A stretch of DNA of 64,000 bases from NCBI RefSeq assembly GCF_000497245.1, contig NZ_AWTC01000011.1:1-64000 (forward strand), in the 5' to 3' direction. The position numbers were made by a program, and so were the translations under genes. Origin of the DNA: Sporolactobacillus laevolacticus DSM 442. GTDB taxonomy: Bacteria; Bacillota; Bacilli; Bacillales; Sporolactobacillaceae. A model generated the notes under the pieces. It was given only the letters and a program-made list of their open reading frames with translations. It was not told the origin of the DNA and searched no databases. This document shows, piece by piece, positions 16,565 to 23,843 of this stretch (position 1 is the first letter of the stretch; the number at the start of each line of letters is the position of its first letter).

Positions 16565-17560
16565 TCACATTTTGCGTTCCAGTAAAGCTTTGGTCAGTTG
16601 CTCTAATGTTTCTTTGTAACTGCCGCTTGGAAGCTGTTTCAATTCATAGATTGCCTTTTTCGTATATCCGTCTGCGAGGCGGGTGGCTTTTTCCACACCA
16701 TCATGACGCCTGATGCACTCAAGTATGATGTTCAAATCTTCCTCGGTGATGGACTCGCGTTTTCTTAACAATGGACGCAGTGTCTGAGCATCAGCCTTCA
16801 ACGCATAGATGAGCGGTAGGGTATACACGCCTTGCCGGATGTCGTTCATGACCGGTTTTCCGAGTACATGGCTCGTTCCTCGGTAGTCCAGAATGTCGTC
16901 TATAATTTGAAACGCCATGCCAATATAGCGGCCCATTCTCCATGCATGAGCCGCAATTTGCTGTTCAGCATGACTTGCCATTGCCCCAGTGCAGCAACTC
17001 ATCGCGAAAAGTTGTGCAGTTTTTCCGGAAATCTGTGAGAGATATCTTTTAATAGAAACAGATTCTTGGTATCGGCCATGTAATTGTTCTAATTCACCGG
17101 CCAATATTTTATCCGCTTGAAAACCGCGAAAATGAATCCGCGGTAAGGAGTTTGCGTATCGCGAGAGTATCGAGAAGGCTAAACTGAGCAAATAATCACC
17201 GGTATAGATGGCCACTTTGTTTCCGTACTCTTCGTGAATCGTAATTTGACCGTGCCGGATGTCCGCCTTGTCGATCACATCATCATGAACAAGTGACGCC
17301 ATGTGCAGGCATTCCAGTGCAGCCGCTACCGCTTTGGAACGATCAGGATCTTGGTCTGGTCCAATATGGGAACACAATAAAGAATAAGCGGGGCGCAAAA
17401 GTTTGCCTCCGGAGTGAACCATCTTTTTGATTCTATTCGCTATTGCTGAGTCACGAACGCGGATATAGGATTCGATGAGCAGAAGAACATCGTTAAGCTC
17501 TTCTTTTAGTGCGGGATATGCATCCCACATTTGATGAATGTCCGTCTTTTTACCGCTCAT
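16565..17560 (-). CDS. Trans-polyprenyl diphosphate synthase (HepT-like)
   Basis: 331 residues. GGKLLRPAYSLLCS and VHDDVIDKADIRHG hold the first Asp-rich motif (DDVID, residues 93-97), and FQIIDDILDYRGT the second (DDILD). This is an all-trans isoprenoid chain-elongating enzyme of the heptaprenyl synthase component II or solanesyl type, making the side chain of menaquinone. No regulatory subunit (HepS-like) or menaquinone gene is next to it, so its chain length and partner are open. The Ser/Leu/Val residues before the first motif do not settle product length. ATG 17560 follows AAAGGATG. Confidence 0.9.
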   Translation of the reverse strand: MSGKKTDIHQMWDAYPALKEELNDVLLLIESYIRVRDSAIANRIKKMVHSGGKLLRPAYSLLCSHIGPDQDPDRSKAVAAALECLHMASLVHDDVIDKADIRHGQITIHEEYGNKVAIYTGDYLLSLAFSILSRYANSLPRIHFRGFQADKILAGELEQLHGRYQESVSIKRYLSQISGKTAQLFAMSCCTGAMASHAEQQIAAHAWRMGRYIGMAFQIIDDILDYRGTSHVLGKPVMNDIRQGVYTLPLIYALKADAQTLRPLLRKRESITEEDLNIILECIRRHDGVEKATRLADGYTKKAIYELKQLPSGSYKETLEQLTKALLERKM

Positions 17561-17584
17561 CTTTTTTCATCCTTTCTTTGACCA

Positions 17585-18460
17585 TTAATGATTTGGCAAT
17601 GGATAAATTTTTTCAGCTTCACGGATGAACGCCTGCACAGCGGGTGAGGCAGTTTTGATTGATGGAACAGCCAGACCAATTCTGCGGTGAACAATGGGAA
17701 CGAGCGGGATTGTCACGATTCCCTTTAATTGTTCAGGCAGCGCTTTTTCGGGTACAATTGTCCATCCGATCTCTTCCTTGACCATTGCTATTAGTGTGGT
17801 CATATCTTCAATAGAGTAGTTAACCTCAGGTTTGCATTCTTGTTCCTTAAATATTTGCAGGATCATCGGTTCACAGCCTCCCTTTGACATAATAAAAGGT
17901 TCATGTGCAATGTCCTGAATTCGGATTTGAGAACATCTGGAAAAGCGATGGTTGGCGGGGAGTACGGCCAGCCATTGATCCGCGCATAATGGTACTGTCT
18001 CGAAAATAGGCTGCGGCAAGGCGGCAAACGCGATGTCCACAACATGGCTGTCCAGCCACTCTAAAACTTCTTGATCTGTGCCCTCGAAAAGGACAGCTTC
18101 TATTTTTGGGTGTTTTTTCTGGAATGCTGCCAGGATTTTCGGCAATACCTGTCTTGATGCGCTAGGAAAACAGCCGAGACGGATTTTTCCTGATTCCAGA
18201 TTTACCAATGTTTCTGCTTCATTAAGAATACAGTCGAAGTGATAAATAATTTCCCGGGCGTGTGCAAGTACATGTTCACCGCTTTCAGTTAGTATAACCT
18301 TTCCTTGTTCTCGAATGAGCAAAGAAGCACCTAATTCCTTCTCCAAAGCCGACAAGGAATGACTAATGCCGGATTGTGTTCTATCGAGAAGAGTGCCTGC
18401 TTGGGTAAAAGATCCTGTATCAACAATGGCAGCCAATATTTGAAGCTGAGAAATATTCAT
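17585..18460 (-). CDS. LysR-family transcriptional regulator
   Basis: 291 residues. The N-terminal helix-turn-helix is MNISQLQILAAIVDTGSFTQ, then RTQSGISHSLSALEKELGAS; the rest is the type 2 periplasmic-binding-protein-like effector domain (SGKIRLGCFPSASRQVLPKI, then IAFAALPQ). It is divergent from a DMT-family transporter (start 18552) across 91 bases, so it probably controls that gene and itself. ATG 18460 follows GAGGCG. Confidence 0.92.
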   Translation of the reverse strand: MNISQLQILAAIVDTGSFTQAGTLLDRTQSGISHSLSALEKELGASLLIREQGKVILTESGEHVLAHAREIIYHFDCILNEAETLVNLESGKIRLGCFPSASRQVLPKILAAFQKKHPKIEAVLFEGTDQEVLEWLDSHVVDIAFAALPQPIFETVPLCADQWLAVLPANHRFSRCSQIRIQDIAHEPFIMSKGGCEPMILQIFKEQECKPEVNYSIEDMTTLIAMVKEEIGWTIVPEKALPEQLKGIVTIPLVPIVHRRIGLAVPSIKTASPAVQAFIREAEKIYPLPNH

Positions 18461-18551
18461 GAGATCGCCTCATAATCAATATGATCAAAATTAATTTGAC
18501 TCATATTATACCCTCATTCTATGATTGAGAAAAGAAAACAGGGGTGAAGTT

Positions 18552-19451
18552 ATGAGCTTTAAAAATTTTATGTTACTCAATCTTCTCGGTGCTCTATGGG
18601 GAGGCTCTTTTCTATTTATGCGTGTCGCTGTTCCAGTATTGGGACCTTTTCTATTAATAGACATGCGTGTCATCCTAGCAGGACTTGCCCTCTTGCTTTA
18701 TGCATGGTTCATTCGGCAGCTGCCTGACTTTAGACAGAAGTGGAAGCAATATATTCTACTCGGTGCGATCAACGCGGCGATCCCATTTACACTGATTGCG
18801 ACGGCGGAACTGCACCTGACTGCCTCGGTGTCTTCCATTCTTAACGCGACCACACCGCTTTTCGCACTGATTGCTGGTGTTGTGTGGCTTAAAGAAAAGC
18901 TGTTGGCCGGAAAAATCATCAGTATTGGCCTTGGTATCTGCGGGGTTGCGATCCTTGCCGGCTGGGGCCACCTCGGTCATTCGCCAATCGTTATTTTATC
19001 CATTTTCTTCTCGCTGCTCGCATCTCTGTGCTACGGAATTGGCGGCGTATACGCGAAAATACGTTTTACTGGAGAGCCGGCTTTAATGCTTTCGATCGGA
19101 CAACAGCTTGCGGCCGGACTTGTTCTCATTCCTTTTAGCCTGCCATCAATTGATCGTTTTCAGATGATGAATGTTCCGGTTCTGGTTTCGGTGCTTTGCT
19201 TAGCTATTCTATCAACATCGATTGGCTATCTCATTTATTTTTATCTGATCCGAACCGTCGGACCAACAAAGACGTTAAGCGTTACTTTGCTCGTTCCATT
19301 ATATGGCGTATTATGGGGTATCCTGTTATTAAGTGAAAAAATAACTGTTGGGACATTAGTGGGACTCGTGATCATTTTAAGCAGTACAATGATGATTACA
19401 GAGACGAAATTTCGCTTTGGTTTTAATAAGCGATTAAAAAGAGCAAAGTAA
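18552..19451 (+). CDS. EamA/DMT-superfamily transporter
   Basis: 299 residues, ten hydrophobic segments in two EamA halves: LLNLLGALWGGSFLFMRVAV opens the first, and the loops carry NATTPLFALIAGVVWLKEKL and PLYGVLWGILLLSEKI, the end-of-repeat signatures. Family members export metabolites such as amino acids or drugs. ATG 18552 follows GGGGTGAAG; an earlier in-frame start at 18525 has no site. Divergent LysR gene upstream is the likely regulator. Confidence 0.9.
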   Translation: MSFKNFMLLNLLGALWGGSFLFMRVAVPVLGPFLLIDMRVILAGLALLLYAWFIRQLPDFRQKWKQYILLGAINAAIPFTLIATAELHLTASVSSILNATTPLFALIAGVVWLKEKLLAGKIISIGLGICGVAILAGWGHLGHSPIVILSIFFSLLASLCYGIGGVYAKIRFTGEPALMLSIGQQLAAGLVLIPFSLPSIDRFQMMNVPVLVSVLCLAILSTSIGYLIYFYLIRTVGPTKTLSVTLLVPLYGVLWGILLLSEKITVGTLVGLVIILSSTMMITETKFRFGFNKRLKRAK

Positions 19452-19529
19452 GGAAAGCGTTAAAGTTGCGCTTATTCTTCTGGTGCTATAACTTATGCTT
19501 AAACATAAGAACACAGGGGGAATTGACCC

Positions 19530-19955
19530 ATGGAACACAATACGATTGAACAAGAAATCTTCATTGATGCGCCAGTGCAGAAAGTCTGGGAATTCGTCAG
19601 TGCCCCCGCTTGGTGGGTAGGCGAGAACGGTCCGGATCATATAACGATTGATGGCAATCGAGTAGTGGCTGAGTGTAAGTATGGACGTTTTCCTGTATTG
19701 ATCGAAACAACAAACGCGCCGAGCAGTATCGCTTGTCGCTGGGCCAGCTCGTATCCGGGAGAAGAACCGAAAGCGGGTAACTCAACCTTAGTAGAATTCA
19801 GTTTGACCCCAGAAAATGGAGGGACTCAGCTGAAGGTCACGGAAAGCGGGTTCGCTCATCTCGATGCACCGGAAAGCGACCAAATTCGTTTCTTTGAGGA
19901 GAATAGTGAAGGCTGGTCAATGATGCTGAATGTAATTAAAGACAGGGCGCAATAA
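19530..19955 (+). CDS. SRPBCC (AHSA1/START-like) family protein
   Basis: 141 residues. IEQEIFIDAPVQKVWEFVSA and the Trp-rich stretch that follows, then GTQLKVTESGFAHL and a C-terminal helix EENSEGWSMMLNVIKDRA, match the Aha1/SRPBCC hydrophobic-ligand fold (YndB/CalC-like). These small cytoplasmic proteins bind lipidic or polyketide ligands; no ligand can be read here. AGGGGGAA precedes ATG 19530. A repeat element follows directly after the gene. Confidence 0.88.
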   Translation: MEHNTIEQEIFIDAPVQKVWEFVSAPAWWVGENGPDHITIDGNRVVAECKYGRFPVLIETTNAPSSIACRWASSYPGEEPKAGNSTLVEFSLTPENGGTQLKVTESGFAHLDAPESDQIRFFEENSEGWSMMLNVIKDRAQ

Positions 19956-19973
19956 TTGCAGACGAATAATAAT

Positions 19974-20191
19974 AGAGGGTGTTCGAAAAGTCCGGGAAAA
20001 ATTACCAGCGAATCTCTGTGTCAACTTGCTTTTCCGCTCCTCACGTATTACAGAGGATCTTCGACTAACGACACTTACGTCCTGTGAGTAACGTCGAAGT
20101 CACTACATCCTGTAGAAGTACGCTCTGGTGCTCAAAGCTGCGTTTCCTTGACCTTCTTGGTCCTTTTTGTCCTCCTTTTCGAACAGACTCT
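19974..20191. repeat. Interspersed element with inverted ends, long copy
   Basis: A 218-base block shared with 50882-51035: GTGTTCGAAAAGTCCGGGAA at the left, TTGACCTTCTTGGTCCTTTT and then TTTTCGAACAGACTCT at the right. The ends are inverted (AGAG..TGTTCGAAAAG at both). This copy holds about 65 extra bases in the middle, including a CTTCGAC / GTCGAAG inverted pair. No open frame of note. It fills most of the 345-base gap between the flanking genes. A non-autonomous mobile or REP-like element is inferred. Confidence 0.75.
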
Positions 20192-20300
20192 TATAGATTA
20201 CTTTGTCACGTTGAAATTGTTTCGAAGATGTTTATCTAAACCGACAATTGGGAAATAACGTGAAGATTAAAAAGCTGTTGCTATTGCGGAGGAACCTGAA

Positions 20301-21590
20301 ATGAGTGGGTTAATTCAATTGCTTCACGACTATAGTTACATCACTCTTTTTTTGGCGTTAATGCTTGAACTGATTTGTATCCCTATTCCCAACGAAGCGC
20401 TTTTAAGCTATGTGGGAATCTTAGCGTTTCATGGGAAGATAAACCTTGTTCTGTCTTTGTTAACAGCAGGTACCGGAGGAATTCTAGGCGCCACAATCTC
20501 CTATTGGATCGGCTATAAGCTTGGTGCGCCTTTTTTTCATAAGTTTGGCCGTTATATTCACATGGGGCCTGAAAAAATGGAGCGAATATCAAGATGGTAT
20601 GGGAAATATGGGAAGGTGCTTTTAGTCTTCTCGTTCTTCATTCCCGGCATCAGGCATCTTGCAAGCATTATTTCCGGGGTAATCCGTCTGCCATTCCGCT
20701 CCTTCTGCATCTTTTCTTATATTGGTGTATTTCTCTGGACCAGTACCTTTATCTTGCTTGGTTATGTATTAGGCCCGGAATGGGACAAGTATCAGGGAGA
20801 AATAAAAAAATGGCTCGTCTTAGCCAGCATTTTCCTTGTTCTTGCTGGACTGTGTTATCTTGTCATAAAAACGAACCGACGGTATATCAAGGAGTCACTT
20901 CTGCTCCTTTTCCAGTCCATCTTTAAGCGGTACAAAAGTTTTTTGAAAATCAAATTTTTTATTTTCTTAATTCTTGCTTCCTTTATTTCACTCGTTACAT
21001 TAATGTTCGGAATGATACAGGATTTCGTTAGCAATGAATTCGATCCTTTTGACAAGATTTCCAGATCGATTGTTTTCTTTCTTTTCAATTCTCGGTGGCA
21101 ATCAACGATGAATCATGTCTATGGTTTGTCTTCATGGACGGTGCTGAGTGTTGTTCTTGTTTTTACAGCGGTAACAATTCTGATCAACAACAAGAATAAA
21201 TGGCTTGAACTGCTGTTCTTAGCCCTGACATTAACGGGAGGTTTTCTTTTTACAAACGGTGTTCGCTGGTTGTTACATTTTATGCTGACCGGCAGCTATG
21301 TAAGTGCTAATTTTCCCGATGAGCAATCGATGATGGTTCTTATTTGTTATGGCTATTTTGTGATGATGTTAGTACGCCATCAGACAAATTATTTGATCAG
21401 CATGATTGAGTTCCTCGTGTTCGTGAGCCTGTTGCTCGGTTATTCGATTAGCGGGATCAGTATTTTCAACATTAATCCTAGTGACTTATTTGCAGGGTAC
21501 GTGTTTGGGGCGGTTTGGGTTAGCGGGTTACTTCTCTCACTTGAACTCTTTCGTTTTCTATCAATAATTAAGGAAAATTACAGTAGTTAA
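20301..21590 (+). CDS. DedA-family membrane protein fused to a degenerate PAP2 domain
   Basis: 429 residues. Residues about 1-195 are a DedA/SNARE-associated transporter domain: ICIPIPNEALLSYVGILAF, GTGGILGATISYWIGYKLG and SFFIPGIRHLASIISGVIRL carry the E-P and F-x-R-x-x-P-like/ G-x-x-R elements. Residues about 215-425 resemble a membrane PAP2 phosphatase by position of segments, but the catalytic motifs are gone: the PSGH position reads PDEQ, and before NPSDLFAGY the Arg and His of motif 3 are Gly and Ile. DedA proteins move undecaprenyl phosphate or other lipids across the membrane. The C-terminal half may bind lipid without cleaving it. ATG 20301 follows GGAGGAA. Confidence 0.82.
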   Translation: MSGLIQLLHDYSYITLFLALMLELICIPIPNEALLSYVGILAFHGKINLVLSLLTAGTGGILGATISYWIGYKLGAPFFHKFGRYIHMGPEKMERISRWYGKYGKVLLVFSFFIPGIRHLASIISGVIRLPFRSFCIFSYIGVFLWTSTFILLGYVLGPEWDKYQGEIKKWLVLASIFLVLAGLCYLVIKTNRRYIKESLLLLFQSIFKRYKSFLKIKFFIFLILASFISLVTLMFGMIQDFVSNEFDPFDKISRSIVFFLFNSRWQSTMNHVYGLSSWTVLSVVLVFTAVTILINNKNKWLELLFLALTLTGGFLFTNGVRWLLHFMLTGSYVSANFPDEQSMMVLICYGYFVMMLVRHQTNYLISMIEFLVFVSLLLGYSISGISIFNINPSDLFAGYVFGAVWVSGLLLSLELFRFLSIIKENYSS

Positions 21591-21607
21591 AATCGTGCAC
21601 AGAAAAA

Positions 21608-21640
21608 AAACAAGACCGGATCGCAAATCCGGTCTTGTTT
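21608..21640. terminator. Bidirectional terminator
   Basis: AAACAAGACCGGA pairs with TCCGGTCTTGTTT around a seven-base loop, between the convergent genes ending at 21590 and 21660. Confidence 0.87.
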
Positions 21641-21659
21641 CTATCTATTTAGAGATTAA

Positions 21660-22595
21660 TCACGGAAGCTTGTTACCAGCTGCCTGGTAGATGTCGTACC
21701 ATTCCTGGCGGGTAAGCGTAACATCCGCACCTTTGGCTGATTCGACTACGCGCGACACATTCGTGGTGCCAAGGATGACTTGCATTTCCGCTGGGTGGCG
21801 AAGAATCCAAGCCACAGCAATGGCATTGTTGCTTACGCCGTACTTCGCAGCGATTTCATCGATTTTCTTATTTAGTTCAGGAAACTTCGGATTGTCTAGA
21901 AAGACGCCTTCGAAAAAGCCGTATTGGAACGGGGACCATGCTTGAATTGTCACATCATTGAGACGGCAATAGTCCAGAATGCTGCTGTCACGTACGGTTG
22001 CACCGTCAACCGTCATATTAACATTGATTCCTGCATCAACCATACCTGTTGCCATGATGCTGAATTGCAGCTGGTTGATTTCAAGCGGTTGGCGTACTGT
22101 TTTCTTCAGCAGCTCAATTTGATATGGATTCTGGTTGCTGACACCGAAGTGCAGCACTTTGCCTTCCGAATACAATTCATCGAATGCTTCTGCTACTTCT
22201 TCAGGTTCTACTAAAGCGTCAGGCCTGTGAAGAAGCAGGTAGTCGAGATGATCGGTTTGCAGGCGTTTCAGGCTGGCATTGACGGTCTCAAGCAGGTGCT
22301 CCTTTGAGAAATCAAAAGCCTTGTTTCCGTTAACTTCTCCGCGTACAATGCCGCATTTTGACTGCAGCGTGATTTTGTCACGAAGCCCAGGTTGTTTTGC
22401 CAGCACTTTGCCGAACAATGCTTCACAAGCTCCATTACTGTACACATCTGCATGATCAAAAAAAGTGACCCCATTTTCAAGATCGGTTTTGATCAATCGG
22501 TCTACCTCTTCCTCAGACATGTCAGTGATACGCATACAACCTTGAACAACAGCAGACCCTAATTTCTTCTCTGGACCAATTGCGATTTGCTTCAA
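21660..22595 (-). CDS. Aldo/keto reductase (YdhF-like)
   Basis: 311 residues. The TIM-barrel tetrad is visible: FFDHADVYSNG (Asp and Tyr), LQSKCGI (Lys) and LDYLLLHRPD (His), and the NADPH site near VILGTTNVSRV. It is close to the YdhF group, cytoplasmic NADPH-dependent reductases of unknown substrate. The start is taken as TTG 22595, seven bases after GGAGGG; ATG 22610 overlaps that site, and starts up to 22751 lie in or near a repeat array and lack sites. It ends at the terminator 21608-21640. Confidence 0.9.
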   Translation of the reverse strand: MKQIAIGPEKKLGSAVVQGCMRITDMSEEEVDRLIKTDLENGVTFFDHADVYSNGACEALFGKVLAKQPGLRDKITLQSKCGIVRGEVNGNKAFDFSKEHLLETVNASLKRLQTDHLDYLLLHRPDALVEPEEVAEAFDELYSEGKVLHFGVSNQNPYQIELLKKTVRQPLEINQLQFSIMATGMVDAGINVNMTVDGATVRDSSILDYCRLNDVTIQAWSPFQYGFFEGVFLDNPKFPELNKKIDEIAAKYGVSNNAIAVAWILRHPAEMQVILGTTNVSRVVESAKGADVTLTRQEWYDIYQAAGNKLP

Positions 22596-22759
22596 GATGA
22601 ATCCCTCCATTGAAAATTGTCGGGTGGTAAGCCCTTCCATATTTATCATAGAACGAATGAACAGTTTTTTTAAGCGATACAGTTTGAAGAAAAAAGATTT
22701 TTTGAGATCAATGCGTAGCTTACTTCTCGTTAATCTGAAGAGAAACTGCAAACATCATG

Positions 22760-22876
22760 ACGACCGAATTATTTGCTGTGACGATCGGATTATTTCGATC
22801 GACGACCGGATTACCGTTAATAACGACCGGATTAAAGCTAACGACGACCGAATTACACTAAATAACGACCGGATTA
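22760..22876. repeat. Array A: six 12-bp units at exact 21-bp spacing
   Basis: Units similar to ACGACCGGATTA begin at 22760, 22781, 22802, 22823, 22844 and 22865, always 21 bases apart, separated by nine variable bases. Variants are ACGACCGAATTA (units 1 and 5) and ACGATCGGATTA (unit 2). The array lies in the 420-base gap between the divergent aldo/keto reductase and hydrolase genes, and nothing else is evident in that gap. A frame through it would repeat Asp-Asp-Arg-Ile every seven codons but lacks a gene-like context. It is not CRISPR: units and spacers are too short. Confidence 0.9.
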
Positions 22877-23015
22877 GCCACTCAGCACGCTAAAAAAAGA
22901 AAGAGATTGCTCTGTGCGACAGGCTTAACAGTGCATAAAGAAGAGGTTTTGGAACAAAATAGAAATCTAAGTAAAGGTTTGCAACCATGAACATCACACG
23001 GGGGATTACGACGCC

Positions 23016-23828
23016 ATGCCATACGTTAATACACCAAAAGGGATCCAATTGTATTATGAAAGTTACGGAACGGGAAGACCGATCATCTTCATTCACCCTC
23101 CATTAATGGGACATGTGGTTTTTCGTTATCAAAAGGTTTTATCCGAACATGCCCAGGTTATTTTATACGACCAAAGGGGGCATGGAAAAAGTGGGTATCA
23201 CCCTTCTCTTTCTCTTGATCAAGTAATCACAGATCATGTCGATGATCTAAGAGCCCTCATTCAAGGACTTCACCTAAATCAGCCGATTCTTGTTGGTTAC
23301 TCAAGTGCTGGCCTTATTGCGCTTGCTTATGCGTTATCGTTCACCGATCAAACTGGCGGTCTTATTCTGTCAGGAGGGTTTCCATGTGTCGCTTCACAGA
23401 TTCTGTTCATGGAATTTCAGTTGGGTATCTTTATGATGAAAACGAATGGCCAAAATGTCTTAAGCAACCTACTAGCTAAGAGCCATAATATCACTAAAGA
23501 AGATAAACTGACATTATCCCAATATGGCCGGAAAGCAAATGCTCATGCGGTGTTGGATTTGTACAAAGCAGGGCTTAAAGCGGACTATTCGAAACAATTG
23601 CCGCAATTGAATCAGCTGCCTATGTGGATTCTTTACGGGACATGGGACAAATTTATCAGCAAGCATAAAAAATATTTTGATCCTCTAACCAAGACCGAAA
23701 TCATTTATATCGATAAAGCGTTTCACCAAATTCCAATGCACCAGTATGAACAGTTTAATCAGGTCATTCAACGCTTTTTGTCCATGATTGATCAAAAGGT
23801 TGAGAAAATGTATCCGGAACATGGGTGA
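23016..23828 (+). CDS. Alpha/beta hydrolase
   Basis: 270 residues. The fold is shown by GRPIIFIHPPLMGH (oxyanion region), YDQRGHGKSG, nucleophile elbow VGYSSAG (Ser96), YGTWDKFI (Asp near 212) and DKAFHQIPMHQYEQFN (His near 239). It is a complete, probably cytoplasmic, hydrolase of the haloperoxidase/esterase type; substrate unknown. The start ATG 23016 has only a distant GGGGG, so weak translation or an alternative start is possible. It ends 15 bases before the end of the convergent EAL gene. Confidence 0.88.
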   Translation: MPYVNTPKGIQLYYESYGTGRPIIFIHPPLMGHVVFRYQKVLSEHAQVILYDQRGHGKSGYHPSLSLDQVITDHVDDLRALIQGLHLNQPILVGYSSAGLIALAYALSFTDQTGGLILSGGFPCVASQILFMEFQLGIFMMKTNGQNVLSNLLAKSHNITKEDKLTLSQYGRKANAHAVLDLYKAGLKADYSKQLPQLNQLPMWILYGTWDKFISKHKKYFDPLTKTEIIYIDKAFHQIPMHQYEQFNQVIQRFLSMIDQKVEKMYPEHG

Positions 23829-23843
23829 TCAGTCAATAATCAT

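Noticed and set aside
16565-17560. Second ComQ-type gene
   Set aside because: It has both canonical Asp-rich motifs (DDVID, DDILD) and no ComX-like ORF beside it, so it is an ordinary polyprenyl synthase.
22760-22876. CRISPR array
   Set aside because: Repeats are 12 bases and spacers 9, far below CRISPR sizes, and no cas gene is in the window.
22597-22893. 98-residue plus-strand frame reading DDRI repeats through array A
   Set aside because: It begins antisense to the aldo/keto reductase start, has no ribosome site, and the equivalent frame in array B is interrupted by stops.
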